Both the position numbers and the translations under genes were made by a program. Positions 51,578 to 60,513 of a DNA stretch of 64,000 nt are shown piece by piece. The stretch's first letter is position 1. Each line of letters begins with the position of its first letter. Under the pieces are notes generated by a model that had not been told where the DNA came from, ran no database searches, and saw only the letters and a program-made list of their open reading frames with translations. The DNA lies in assembly GCA_964396895.1 (NCBI GenBank), contig CAYNGJ010000014.1, forward strand, positions 49,514-113,513, read 5' to 3'. The stretch is from UBA2334 sp964396895 (lineage in GTDB: Bacteria; Pseudomonadota; Gammaproteobacteria; Burkholderiales; Burkholderiaceae_C).

Positions 51578-51591
51578 TGCACTATATTGCT
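51578..51591. promoter_or_regulatory. BoxR-like half-palindrome in the boxB promoter region
   Basis: TGCACTATATTGCT differs by one base from TGCA-N6-TGCA, the reported operator of the benzoyl-CoA repressor BoxR. It lies 186-199 bases upstream of boxB in a 258-base AT-rich gap (51519-51776) in which no other feature was recognised. The distance from the gene makes the assignment tentative. Confidence 0.35.
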
Positions 51592-51776
51592 TAACTTGAT
51601 CACTTAAAAATGAACCAAAGATCTTAAAAACATTGATATACGTCAAATTCAAAGAATGCAATCAGAATAATAATGCTCATGCCTGGCACAAACATGAAGT
51701 AATTTGCCTGAAGGCGCACCCTACCTGCGCACCGTTGCAGGCCACCCGATCCACCCCGAGCACTCTGGAGACACGC

Positions 51777-53273
51777 ATGAGCACCCAAGAAGACACCTTG
51801 ATTGAAGACAAGGCCACCATCGACAACGAGCGCTTTGTCGAAGTCAATTACGACGACGCCATCCCCAACAACGTCAACCTGTCGTCCGACCGGCAACTGC
51901 TCAAGGCCCTGGAGAGTTGGCACCCCGAGTACCTGGAATGGTGGAAGGAGATGGGGCCTGAGGGTTTTCAGAACGCCGATGTGTACTTGCGCACCGCCGT
52001 GGGGGTGGACCCCGCCGGTTGGGCCAAATTTGGCTACGTGAAGATGCCCGACTACCGCTGGGGCATTCTGCTGGCGCCCCAGGTCGAGGGGCGCACCATT
52101 CCCTGTGGTCGCCACAAGGGCGAACCCGTGTGGCAAGAGGTGCCCGGCGAATACCGCGCCCTGCTGCGCCGCCTCATCGTGGTGCAAGGCGACACCGAGC
52201 CCGCCAGCGTGGAACAACAGCGCTACCTGGGCGCCACGGCACCCAGCCTGTACGACATGCGCAACCTGTTCCAGGTGAACGTGGAAGAGGGCCGCCACCT
52301 GTGGGCCATGGTGTACCTGTTGGTCAAGTACTTTGGCAAAGACGGTCGCGAAGAGGCCCAGGCTCTGCTGGACCGCCGCAGCGGCCAGCAAGACAACCCG
52401 CGCATCCTGGGGGCCTTCAACGAGCGCACGCCCGACTGGCTGAGCTTTTTCATGTTCACGTACTTCACCGACCGTGACGGCAAGATGCAGCTGGCCGCGC
52501 TGGCCGAAAGCGCTTTTGACCCGCTCTCGCGCAGCTGCCGCTTCATGCTGACCGAAGAGGCACACCACCTGTTCGTGGGCGAAACCGGCGTGGGCCGCAC
52601 CATTCAGGCCACCTGCGACGCCATGGTCAAAGCCGGCATCACCGACCCGTTTGACACCGAGGCCATCCGCGCCCTGGGCGTGGTGGACCTGCCGCTGTTG
52701 CAGCGCAAGGCCAACTTTCACATGTCGGTCACGCGCGACCTGTTCGGTTCCGAAATTTCGTCCAACGGTGCGGAGGCGTTCAGCTCTGGCCTCAAGGGCC
52801 GTTTCAACGAAGCCAACCTGAAGGGCGACGACCACCAACTGACCGACGCCACCTACCGCGTGACCCGCGTTGTGGACGGCCAACTGGTGGACGAAGACGT
52901 GCCCGCCCTGCGCGCCATCAACTGCCGCCTGCTCGACGACTACATGGCCGACTGCCAGGGTGGCATCGACCGCTGGAACAAGATCATCGAAAAGGCGGGC
53001 ATTGCCTTCAAGATCACCCAGCCCTACAAGGGCTTTAACCGCCGAATCGGTGAGTTTGCAGGGCAACGCATCAGCCCGGACGGCCGCCTGCTGACCGAAG
53101 CCGAATGGCAGGCCGGTGCGGGTGAATGGCTGCCCAACCAGGCGGACATGGACTTCATCAACTCCCTCATGAAGCCCTGCCACACCCCCGGCCAATACGC
53201 CAGCTGGATTGCCGCCCCCCGCATGGGCATCAACCAGCAGCCGGTGGACTACGAGTACGTGAAGATTGACTGA
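51777..53273 (+). CDS. boxB: benzoyl-CoA 2,3-epoxidase subunit BoxB
   Basis: 498 residues from the ATG at 51777, with CTGGAGACACGC before it. Di-iron epoxidase component of aerobic benzoyl-CoA degradation. Both Glu-x2-His iron helices are visible: VNVEEGRHLWAM near residue 170 and MLTEEAHHLFVGE near 258. Other family wording includes DYRWGILLAPQVEG, FQNADVYLRTAVGV and, at the C terminus, YASWIAAPRMGINQQPVDYE. The reductase BoxA, hydrolase BoxC and benzoate-CoA ligase genes that usually accompany it are not within the window. A MarR-type gene follows. Confidence 0.92.
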   Translation: MSTQEDTLIEDKATIDNERFVEVNYDDAIPNNVNLSSDRQLLKALESWHPEYLEWWKEMGPEGFQNADVYLRTAVGVDPAGWAKFGYVKMPDYRWGILLAPQVEGRTIPCGRHKGEPVWQEVPGEYRALLRRLIVVQGDTEPASVEQQRYLGATAPSLYDMRNLFQVNVEEGRHLWAMVYLLVKYFGKDGREEAQALLDRRSGQQDNPRILGAFNERTPDWLSFFMFTYFTDRDGKMQLAALAESAFDPLSRSCRFMLTEEAHHLFVGETGVGRTIQATCDAMVKAGITDPFDTEAIRALGVVDLPLLQRKANFHMSVTRDLFGSEISSNGAEAFSSGLKGRFNEANLKGDDHQLTDATYRVTRVVDGQLVDEDVPALRAINCRLLDDYMADCQGGIDRWNKIIEKAGIAFKITQPYKGFNRRIGEFAGQRISPDGRLLTEAEWQAGAGEWLPNQADMDFINSLMKPCHTPGQYASWIAAPRMGINQQPVDYEYVKID

Positions 53274-53306
53274 TGGGTGACAAGTGGGTGGGCACGGACA
53301 GGCTAA

Positions 53307-53327
53307 GCTCGGGGTTTTTCCCCGAGC
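53307..53327 (+). terminator. stem-loop between boxB and marR-type gene
   Basis: GCTCGGGG and CCCCGAGC form a perfect 8-bp stem with a five-T loop, 33 bases after the boxB stop. No T run follows, so it may be a weak terminator, an mRNA 3'-end stabiliser, or a leader structure of the next gene. Confidence 0.5.
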
Positions 53328-53335
53328 AATTTGCC

Positions 53336-53914
53336 ATGACCCGAGCCCCCGGCCCAGAGCAGGCCACCGAGTTCCCCCTCCAGGCCACCGCAGCCGGGGA
53401 CTCGGCCCCCGCCAGAATCAACACCGATTTCCTTGAAACCCTGATTGGCTACAACGCCCGGCGGGCCGCGCTGTCCATCATCGGCGTGTTTCTGGAGCGC
53501 ATGGCCGTGTACGGGGTTCGTCCGGTCGATTTTTCGGTGCTTTCGCTCATTCGGCACAACCCCGGCATCACCTCGCGCCAGCTGTGCGCGGCGCTGGGGC
53601 TGCTGCCGCCCAACCTGGTGCTGATGCTCAACCAGCTTGAAGCGCGCCAGCTGCTGGAAAAACGCCCCCACCCCACTGATGGCCGCGCCGTGGCCCTTCA
53701 CCTGTCGGCCACCGGCCACGCGCTGATGGACGAGGCAGAAACCACCGCCTCGCAACTGGAACGCGACGCCACAGCCCACATGACGGACCATCAGCGCAGC
53801 ACCCTCATGCGCCTGCTCAAGCTGGTGTACCAGCCCCCAGCGGGTGAAGCCAAAGCCCCCCGGCGCAAACGCGCCAGCGCTCAAGCTGCGGTGGACGCCA
53901 GCGCACTGGGCTGA
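53336..53914 (+). CDS. MarR-family transcriptional regulator
   Basis: 192 residues from the ATG at 53336. A start at 53273 overlapping the boxB stop would include the stem-loop and is less likely. Winged helix of the MarR type: FSVLSLIRHNPGITSRQLCA, LGLLPPNLVLMLNQLEARQL and the wing EKRPHPTDGRAVALHLSATG. The C terminus is basic and Ala-rich (PRRKRASAQAA). It is placed right after boxB and may control it in response to an aryl-CoA. Its 3' end overlaps the convergent oxidoreductase gene by 34 bases. Confidence 0.83.
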   Translation: MTRAPGPEQATEFPLQATAAGDSAPARINTDFLETLIGYNARRAALSIIGVFLERMAVYGVRPVDFSVLSLIRHNPGITSRQLCAALGLLPPNLVLMLNQLEARQLLEKRPHPTDGRAVALHLSATGHALMDEAETTASQLERDATAHMTDHQRSTLMRLLKLVYQPPAGEAKAPRRKRASAQAAVDASALG

Positions 53915-54945
53915 ATCGCCACGCACACCTTGCCAAAGTGCCGACCACTTTGCAGGTGGGCCAGCGCATCCGGCAAGGCTTCAAACGGGTACACGCTGTC
54001 CACCACCGGGCGCATCTGGCTGGCGGCCATGGCGCTGCACATGGCCACAAAGTCGTCGCGGCTGCCCACGGTCACGCCTTGCAGGCGCACGGCGCGGGTC
54101 ACCACCAGGCCCAACGGCAAATCCACGCGGTTGCCACCCAGCACCCCAATCAAGCTGAGGGTGCCCCCGGCCCGCACCGCCCGCAGCGACTGCGCCAACG
54201 TGTCGCCGCCGCCCAACTCCACCACATGGTCCACACCGTCGCGCCCGCTCAGGCGCTGCGCCATGGCCTTGACGGTGCGGCCCCATTCAGGCGTTTGGCG
54301 GTAATTGAGCACACCATCGGCGCCCAGCGCTTGGGCCTTGGCCAACTTGTCGTCGCTGGACGACAGCACGATGGCATGCGCCCCCAGCAGCCTGGCAAAC
54401 TGCAACGCAAACAGCGCCACGCCACCCGTGCCCTGCACCAGCACCACATCCCCAGGGCGCACGTTGCCATCGGTCACCAGGGCACGCCACGCGGTCAACC
54501 CGGCGGTGGGCAGACAGGCCGCCTCCGCGTCACTCAAGTAGTCGGGCACGGGGGCGGCAGACAAGGGATCGGTCAGCAGCCACTCCACACAGGTGCCGTC
54601 GGTTTCGCAGCCCAGGCCGCGCGAGAGCTTTTGCGCATCGGGCGCCCCGCCCTGCCAGCCCTGGAACAGCATGGGGCACCAGCGCTGACCCACTTGAACA
54701 CCCAAGTTGGCGGGCACGCCGGGGCCCATTTGGTCCACCACGCCCACACCGTCGCTGAGCATGACCAGCGGCAGGTCTTGCATGCGCGAGCCATAGCCTT
54801 TGAGCGGTACCAGCAAGTCGCGGTAGTTCAGCGCCGCCGCCCGCATGGCGAGGCGAATTTGCCCGGGTCCGGCCTGGGGTTGGGGGCGTTCTGACAGGGT
54901 GCGGTGGTCCATGGACCACCCGCCTTCGACTTGAAACACTTTCAT
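53881..54945 (-). CDS. zinc-independent MDR-family NAD(P)-dependent oxidoreductase
   Basis: 354 residues. Medium-chain dehydrogenase/reductase fold: GroES-like domain (MRAAALNYRDLLVPLKGYG) and Rossmann domain with VLVQGTGGVALFALQFARLL. The catalytic-zinc Cys and GHE motif are absent (SDGVGVVDQMG instead), so it is of the quinone oxidoreductase type acting on an enone, quinone or aldehyde. Its start overlaps the hsdM stop (ATGA), so it is translationally coupled to a restriction-modification gene, which is unusual for this family. Its 3' end overlaps the MarR gene. Confidence 0.8.
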   Translation of the reverse strand: MKVFQVEGGWSMDHRTLSERPQPQAGPGQIRLAMRAAALNYRDLLVPLKGYGSRMQDLPLVMLSDGVGVVDQMGPGVPANLGVQVGQRWCPMLFQGWQGGAPDAQKLSRGLGCETDGTCVEWLLTDPLSAAPVPDYLSDAEAACLPTAGLTAWRALVTDGNVRPGDVVLVQGTGGVALFALQFARLLGAHAIVLSSSDDKLAKAQALGADGVLNYRQTPEWGRTVKAMAQRLSGRDGVDHVVELGGGDTLAQSLRAVRAGGTLSLIGVLGGNRVDLPLGLVVTRAVRLQGVTVGSRDDFVAMCSAMAASQMRPVVDSVYPFEALPDALAHLQSGRHFGKVCVAIQPSALASTAA

Positions 54946-56414
54946 TCTGTTGCCTCTGAAGTGGGCAAAGCCGCTGCCACGTCCCGAAAAGCAGCCAGCG
55001 CGGCCTCCAGGTGCTCAATGATTTCTTGCTGCAACACATCGGGCGGTGGCAGGTCATCCAGGTTGTCCAGGCTGTCGTCCTTCAGCCAGAAAATGTCCAG
55101 GCTGGCCTTGTCGCGGGCCATCAACTCGTCGTAGCTGAAAAACTTGAAGCGCTCCGTCGCCACCCGTTCGTGCCGGTTGTCGGGGTGGTAGCAGGCGATG
55201 AAATCCTGCAAATCGTCCAGCTTGAGGGTGCGCGTCTTCAAAGTGAAGTGCTTGTTGGTGCGCAGGTCGTAAAACCACACGCCTTGGGTATGCACGCGCC
55301 CGTCTTTGGGCGCGTTGTCGAAGAAGACCACATTCGCCTTCACCCCCTGTGCATAGAAGATGCCCGTGGGCAGCCGCAGGATGGTGTGTACATCGCAAGT
55401 CTCCAGCAGCTTGCGGCGAATCTTCTCGCCTGCACCCCCTTCAAACAGCACGTTGTCGGGCAGCACCACCGCCGCCTTGCCGTCCAGCTTCAGCATGCTG
55501 ACGATGTGCTGCAAGAAATTCAGCTGCTTGTTGGATGTGGTTTCCCAAAAGTCCTGCCGCTCGTAGGTCAGTGCCTCTTTGTCCTCCTCCCCCTCGGCGT
55601 TGGTGATGGTCATGCTGCTTTTTTTGCCAAATGGCGGGTTGGCCAGCACGTAATCCACTTTCAGCCTGGGCTCGGTGATCAGTGCATCAGAACGCGCCAC
55701 CAAGGGCTCGCCATCCAGCTCGCCCACGTTGTGCAAAAACAGGTTCATCAGGCACATGCGGCGCGTGTTGGGCACGATCTCGTTGCCGTGAAACGTCTGG
55801 TCGCGCAAAAACGCTTTTTGCCGCCGGTCCAGCGTGGTGCCTGGCCGGGTCAGCCAGTTGTACGCCCCCAGGAAAAAGCCCCCCGTGCCGCAGGCCGGGT
55901 CGGCAATGGTTTTCAGCGGCTCGGGGCGCACGCAGGCCACCATGGCCTCGATCAGCGCACGTGGCGTGAAGTACTGGCCCGCGCCGCTCTTGGTGTCTTC
56001 GGCGTTCTTTTGCAGCAGCCCTTCGTACAGGTCACCCTTGGTGTCGGCATCCAGGCTGATCCAGCTTTCCGCGTCAATCAGCTGCACCAGGCGCGAGAGC
56101 TTGGCCGGGTCTTGAATCTTGTTCTGCGCCTTGAAAAAGATGGCCCCCAGCATGCCCGGCTCTTGCCCCAGCTTGTGCAGCGTGGCCAGGTAATGCGCCT
56201 CCAGCGGCTCGCCTGTTTTACACACCAGGCTGGCCCAGTCGTGGCCCTTGGGCACATGCGTGTCGCGGTTGTAGGGTTCCTGGGCGTATTCGTGCGCCAG
56301 CTTCAGAAACAGCAGGTAGGTCAGTTGCTCCAGATAGTCGCCATAGCCCACCCCGTCGTCGCGCAAGGTGTGGCAAAAATTCCAGACTTTCTGGACGAGA
56401 GAGGATGTGTTCAT
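54942..56414 (-). CDS. hsdM: type I restriction-modification methyltransferase subunit HsdM
   Basis: 490 residues from the ATG at 56414, preceded by AAGGAA; an in-frame ATG at 56453 lacks a ribosome-binding site. N-terminal HsdM helical domain (SLVQKVWNFCHTLRDDGVGY) and the N6-adenine methyltransferase with motif I ADPACGTGGFF near 171-181 and motif IV NPPFG at 259-263. It methylates the target with HsdS. It is the last gene of the minus-strand hsd locus and is separated from hsdS by the AlbA_2-type gene, an inverted repeat and 139 bases that probably carry its own promoter. Confidence 0.93.
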   Translation of the reverse strand: MNTSSLVQKVWNFCHTLRDDGVGYGDYLEQLTYLLFLKLAHEYAQEPYNRDTHVPKGHDWASLVCKTGEPLEAHYLATLHKLGQEPGMLGAIFFKAQNKIQDPAKLSRLVQLIDAESWISLDADTKGDLYEGLLQKNAEDTKSGAGQYFTPRALIEAMVACVRPEPLKTIADPACGTGGFFLGAYNWLTRPGTTLDRRQKAFLRDQTFHGNEIVPNTRRMCLMNLFLHNVGELDGEPLVARSDALITEPRLKVDYVLANPPFGKKSSMTITNAEGEEDKEALTYERQDFWETTSNKQLNFLQHIVSMLKLDGKAAVVLPDNVLFEGGAGEKIRRKLLETCDVHTILRLPTGIFYAQGVKANVVFFDNAPKDGRVHTQGVWFYDLRTNKHFTLKTRTLKLDDLQDFIACYHPDNRHERVATERFKFFSYDELMARDKASLDIFWLKDDSLDNLDDLPPPDVLQQEIIEHLEAALAAFRDVAAALPTSEATE

Positions 56415-56518
56415 GGGTTCCTTGTGCTCAACGTCTGCCTTCTTCTGTTCCATGCAAACAAAAAACAGCCAGTGAAGAACTTATGCAATTCATTGATTCA
56501 TATGGATTAGTTGCCAAC

Positions 56519-56573
56519 ATAAAGGACAACCTAAGGACAGTCGGCTGTGTATTTCAGCCACTTTGTCCTTTAT
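56519..56573. promoter_or_regulatory. inverted repeat upstream of hsdM
   Basis: ATAAAGGACAA at 56519-56529 is mirrored by TTGTCCTTTAT at 56563-56573, and AAGGACA occurs again at 56533. The right arm lies in the last codons of the AlbA_2-type gene. It may be an operator for hsdM, perhaps bound by the adjacent regulator-like protein. Confidence 0.45.
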
Positions 56574-58209
56574 CAGCCAGCCAGTAACGTCGCCACCGTC
56601 GGTCGCCCTCAAACCGAACAGCATGTGTCTCGAACAGCTCTTCCAGCGCACGCCGGATGGTCCTCAAAGCCAGTTCCGGGGCAACTCGCCGGTGAATTTC
56701 CGCAGAAGACGAGCCAGGGTACCGGGACAAGTCTTCGGCCACCAGGGCGCGTAACCGGTGCGGCTCCATCCGTGACAGCGTTGTCTTTCCATCCAAGCCA
56801 GCGCTTTTGAGCGCCTCCGGATTGACAAAGTAGCGAACGCCCATCGTTTTGCCGGTGGACTGGATCAAACCCCAGTCAAGGAGTCGCCCCAACCAGCTGG
56901 GCCGCAGGTCATCTGTGCTTTGCAGCTCAAGTGCCTGTGCCAGCTCTCGCGCGGTCATGCCTTCACTTGCTGCAAGCAGGCCCAGCGTGATTCGCTCCCG
57001 GCGTCGAAGCTGTAACCGCGCGTCAGCGTCGGCAATCAGCTTGACCACGGCGGGTCTGAGCACCCGCCGCCCCACCGTGACACACACCGAATCCGCCTCC
57101 TCGCTGGGTACCGGAACCGATCTGCCTTGTGACAACTGCACGTCATACATCAGATCGAAGCCCGAACCTTCCTTTTCCATCAGCTTCAGGTCGTGGAACA
57201 ACGTGGCCAAGCGATCATTGCGGCGGCGACTGGCATGAAGAATGTTCCGCGGCGTGACGCCCAACGGCAATCGACCCGGGTTCACCACTTCGAGCCGGTC
57301 AGGATGCAAGTTGATGAACACGTCACCCCGCTGCGTGTAAGGCCGGTGCACCATCGCATTGACCAACAACTCCCGAACCACACGCTGGTCATAGGCCGGC
57401 AGCGCCTGGCGGTACAAACCGTCAGGCAACTCATAGCTCTCGTGGAAATCGGGCACCGTCGTCCAAATCGCGTCGATCAGTTCCACGGGTGACAGGCTGT
57501 AGTCGTCCCAGCGCCACTTGTTGACCTTCTGGCCCTGCTCATCAAACTTGAGCACCTGCACATTGGGTGCGGAGCCCAGTCGGCTCCTGTCGTGGGCTTT
57601 GCCCAGCATCAAGATACCCAGGTTGGTCAGGCTTTCGCCTTCCAGCAAACCGTAGTGGCGCAGCAACTCGGTGTCTGCCATCTCCTTCACGCTGTCCTTC
57701 ACCCGGTCAGATGCCCGCAACGCCGACAAAAGTGAGGACACCTTTTCAGGCACAGCGGCAAACAGACCAACCTGCAAAGCCAGCATCGTTTCCCACGGCA
57801 CGCTGGGCCGGTCATTGATCAGGTGCAGCACATCGTCACCCACCACCGGGCGGCAGGTGTCTCCTACCCGAACGAAGTAACGCCCGTCACTGGTGGATGC
57901 GACCCCCACCGAACGCGCCACGCTGAGCGCCAGGTACTCACCGCCGTTCTCGGCGCGCACCACCTGAGGTGCCGCCTGCACATTCACTGTCAACTCGCCG
58001 ATGCGCTTGCGCAGTTGGTCCAACAGCTCCAGTGGGATGCGCTGGTCAGCGGGTGGCAAGACATGGCCATCTTCGATCCCTATGCGCAAGCAGCCACCCG
58101 AGGCATTGGCGAAACACACGCAATCAGACGCCAGCGCGCTCCAGTCCGCCTGCGGGCCGCTCACCTTGCGCAACGACTTTTGATCAGTCTGGTGGTTCTC
58201 AAGGTTCAT
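56554..58209 (-). CDS. AlbA_2 (Schlafen-like) / HATPase_c_4 protein, regulator-like
   Basis: 551 residues. The N-terminal AlbA_2 divergent AAA-type nucleic-acid binding domain is marked by CFANASGGCLRIGIEDG (residues 31-47). The central HATPase_c_4 domain shows VRELLVNAMVHRPYTQRGDV and EVVNPGRLPLGVTPRNIL, then RRRNDRLATLFHDLKLMEKE. The C-terminal part has winged-helix-like segments (SSSAEIHRRVAPELALRTIR). Such proteins are annotated as putative transcriptional regulators or ATP-binding proteins. It overlaps the hsdS stop by four bases (ATGA) and is therefore made with the restriction system. Its function there is unknown. Confidence 0.8.
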   Translation of the reverse strand: MNLENHQTDQKSLRKVSGPQADWSALASDCVCFANASGGCLRIGIEDGHVLPPADQRIPLELLDQLRKRIGELTVNVQAAPQVVRAENGGEYLALSVARSVGVASTSDGRYFVRVGDTCRPVVGDDVLHLINDRPSVPWETMLALQVGLFAAVPEKVSSLLSALRASDRVKDSVKEMADTELLRHYGLLEGESLTNLGILMLGKAHDRSRLGSAPNVQVLKFDEQGQKVNKWRWDDYSLSPVELIDAIWTTVPDFHESYELPDGLYRQALPAYDQRVVRELLVNAMVHRPYTQRGDVFINLHPDRLEVVNPGRLPLGVTPRNILHASRRRNDRLATLFHDLKLMEKEGSGFDLMYDVQLSQGRSVPVPSEEADSVCVTVGRRVLRPAVVKLIADADARLQLRRRERITLGLLAASEGMTARELAQALELQSTDDLRPSWLGRLLDWGLIQSTGKTMGVRYFVNPEALKSAGLDGKTTLSRMEPHRLRALVAEDLSRYPGSSSAEIHRRVAPELALRTIRRALEELFETHAVRFEGDRRWRRYWLADKGQSG

Positions 58210-59771
58210 GCGGCCTCCTTGGGCTTGCGGCCACGCGGCTTTTTAACCGCCTCGCGCTGCGCCCGCTCGGCACGGATGCGTGCCAGCAGCACGCTGGCCG
58301 GTTCATCTGCGAGGTCTTGCGGCACCAGTTGGCCCGCGAAGGCGGTGCGGAGGATGTTTTGGCGTTGGGCGGTGGATTGTTTGAGGCCGAGCTCTATCGG
58401 TAAACCAAGTTCTTGTACCGCCTGCAATCGATCTTTTAAAACAGCAAGCGTGACTTCCTGCTCCGCCACTGGAGGCAAAGGGATCGGCGTCTTTTTCAAA
58501 TCGTCGCCTGAAATTCCCGTTTGGCCCGCTGTAGTTTTAACGCGAGAAACAAGATGCTTACGTGACAGCCCAACATTTCCGCAAACTTCCATCCATGCAC
58601 CCAATTCCACCCCAGTCACGGGTTTCATGCGAATGAGCTTGTCCGGATACAGCGTGCGTACAGATACGTCTTTGATCATCCCAAACACACCCAGCAAATC
58701 GACACTCCCGTTGTATCGCGTAGCCAAAACATCACCAACCTCCACCCAATAATCGGCGGCCTCGTTCTGGTCAATTTCAATGTGCTTGATAGCGTCGAAA
58801 TTCACGGTCATAGGACGCACCGCATTGATTTTGAAAATTGGGAAACCACACTGGGTGGTATTCGGTGTCTTCGAAAGGCCATTCCGAACAGACTCTGACA
58901 GCTGATCCACGCTCGCCCACACCCACCCCTCCGGCAATTCCGGCAACCCGCTGGTGTCCGGCTGCACCGGCTCGGGGTATTTCTTCTGCCAGTCTTTGGG
59001 AGGGGTTTTGCCTTGTGCCTTGAACTTGGCCAGTTGCTTGGCTTCCCACCCGGCGCGTCGCTCAGTCAGGATGCGTTGCAGAAATTGTTGACCATTTTCG
59101 GCTTCACCGCTTTCAGATAAAGCGCGAGCAGCTCTCCATTTTGCAGTAAGCTCCCCCGTCACTGCGGCTTTGAGCAGCGACTGGCGGTATTGCGCCAGTT
59201 TCTTCTGCGCAGCCTTGAGTTCGGCCACGCCTGCATCGAGGTCGGAGAGCAGTTCTTCGAGTTTGGCGACGATGCGGGTTTGTTCGGCGCGTGGAGGGAC
59301 AGGTAGGTCTACGGCTCGGAGCCATTTCGTGGGAACACGCATCTGACCGGCAGTACCGGACATGTTCGCTTTGGCGTTTTTTCGAAATAGAGGCTGAGAT
59401 AGAAACCAGGCTACCCAGCTATTCGAGACTGCGACAGACGAACGCAAGACATGAAACTCGGTCGATCCGAAGGCCACGCGATGGGGTAACGGCGGCACCA
59501 AACCACCCTTGCCGTTCTCCATGCATGGGGTGATTTTTGCCAACAAAACGTCACCGGAGACAAACCCCGTGTAGCCCTTGCGTACTTCACTCAGAGGCCG
59601 GAGCGCAGAAACATCAACACCCGAAAAATCTTCAGCGACGGCTGCCATAGGAACGAAATGAACAGGGGCCGCAGCATCTATTCCATCCAACGAGACTTCC
59701 GGTGCAAGCTGGGCCACCTCGTCCAGCTTTGCAAGCGCCCATGAAGCCGGAAGCGGAAATTCTTCACTCAC
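58206..59771 (-). CDS. hsdS: type I restriction-modification specificity subunit HsdS
   Basis: About 521 residues from a GTG at 59771 (reads SEEFPLPASWALAKLDEVAQ, the usual HsdS beginning); ATGs at 59798 and 59849 overlap the MazF-type gene. Two target-recognition domains are visible, one at the N terminus and one after LPELPEGWVWASVDQLSESV. They are separated by the conserved helical spacer PVPPRAEQTRIVAKLEELLS and its second copy PLPPVAEQEVTLAVLKDRLQ. It determines the split recognition sequence. A basic tail (AVKKPRGRKPKEAA) ends the protein. Confidence 0.88.
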   Translation of the reverse strand: MSEEFPLPASWALAKLDEVAQLAPEVSLDGIDAAAPVHFVPMAAVAEDFSGVDVSALRPLSEVRKGYTGFVSGDVLLAKITPCMENGKGGLVPPLPHRVAFGSTEFHVLRSSVAVSNSWVAWFLSQPLFRKNAKANMSGTAGQMRVPTKWLRAVDLPVPPRAEQTRIVAKLEELLSDLDAGVAELKAAQKKLAQYRQSLLKAAVTGELTAKWRAARALSESGEAENGQQFLQRILTERRAGWEAKQLAKFKAQGKTPPKDWQKKYPEPVQPDTSGLPELPEGWVWASVDQLSESVRNGLSKTPNTTQCGFPIFKINAVRPMTVNFDAIKHIEIDQNEAADYWVEVGDVLATRYNGSVDLLGVFGMIKDVSVRTLYPDKLIRMKPVTGVELGAWMEVCGNVGLSRKHLVSRVKTTAGQTGISGDDLKKTPIPLPPVAEQEVTLAVLKDRLQAVQELGLPIELGLKQSTAQRQNILRTAFAGQLVPQDLADEPASVLLARIRAERAQREAVKKPRGRKPKEAA

Positions 59772-59787
59772 ACCACCCACCCCGCAT

Positions 59788-60126
59788 TCACCGCCCATTG
59801 CGCACCACTGCCACCACGGCATCGCACACCCGACCCAGTGCCGAGTCATGCAGTTCGCCTGCTATACCCGTCAACAGGGTTTCATGTGCGGTAAACAGCT
59901 TGGCGGGGCGAACAAAACTCACGCGCTGCAAACCCCCATGGGCAAAGTCAGCGTGCTCCAGCGCCACCGCTTGGGCATCGGCATAAGGTTTGCTCGTGAT
60001 TTGGCACAGCAGCCAATCACCACGCCCCGCATCGGCCAACACCAAGGCCGGACGGAGCTTGCTGGCGCTGAGGTCTGAAAAGGGAAAAGGCAACAGCACC
60101 ACTTGCCCACGCGCCGCAGTGATCAA
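59788..60126 (-). CDS. MazF/PemK-family toxin
   Basis: 112 residues from a TTG that overlaps the stop of the upstream antitoxin-like gene (TTGA). PemK/MazF fold: ARGQVVLLPFPFSDLSASKL, then RPALVLADAG and RVSFVRPAKLF. It should be an mRNA-cleaving endoribonuclease. It lies between the antitoxin-like gene and hsdS on the minus strand, inside the type I restriction-modification locus, so loss of the locus could activate the toxin. Confidence 0.85.
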   Translation of the reverse strand: MITAARGQVVLLPFPFSDLSASKLRPALVLADAGRGDWLLCQITSKPYADAQAVALEHADFAHGGLQRVSFVRPAKLFTAHETLLTGIAGELHDSALGRVCDAVVAVVRNGR

Positions 60127-60362
60127 CGTGCGCCCCCGCTTGGCTGGCTGCCAGAGGGTTGCAGGTGAGCCCAGGCGGCATCTTCGTCCTCGTGGAGCCA
60201 GTCGGTAGCCAGGCTGGCTTGGCTCAGTGCTGCACCACTCACGGCTTCGTCTTGCAATTGCGTGAACGTGACCAGCACACGCTGACTACCGTGTAGCTGC
60301 ACGGGTTCCAGAAAGTTCAATGCGCCGTTGGGGTGCAAGACGGCTTCGACAGTATTGAGCAT
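60123..60362 (-). CDS. antitoxin-like partner of the MazF-type toxin
   Basis: 79 residues from the ATG at 60362, preceded by CTGGAGAACCACACC. N-terminal VEAVLHPNGALNFLEPVQLH then RVLVTFTQ resembles small AbrB/DUF104-like antitoxins that accompany MazF-type toxins. The acidic segment WLHEDEDAAWAHL could be the toxin-binding part. The stop overlaps the toxin start. Confidence 0.72.
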   Translation of the reverse strand: MLNTVEAVLHPNGALNFLEPVQLHGSQRVLVTFTQLQDEAVSGAALSQASLATDWLHEDEDAAWAHLQPSGSQPSGGAR

Positions 60363-60513
60363 GGTGTGGTTCTCCAGAAGCAGTGGGCCATTATCGGTAT
60401 GGTGTGGCATGGGGGCATGTGTGGGTCAAGCCACCGACTCCACATTGGTGTCATTCATCAAGAGAAAAGGCACCAATAGTATGATCATCCACACCCCACC
60501 AGGAGCGCGCACC

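Noticed and set aside
51624..53195. 523-codon minus-strand open frame opposite boxB
   Set aside because: Antisense shadow of boxB, without recognisable domains.
53273..53335. Upstream start of the MarR gene overlapping the boxB stop
   Set aside because: It would place the GCTCGGGG/CCCCGAGC stem-loop in coding sequence and add 21 unconserved residues. The ATG at 53336 is preferred.
54881..54945. HsdM-oxidoreductase gene fusion
   Set aside because: The genes overlap by four bases in different frames, so they encode separate proteins.
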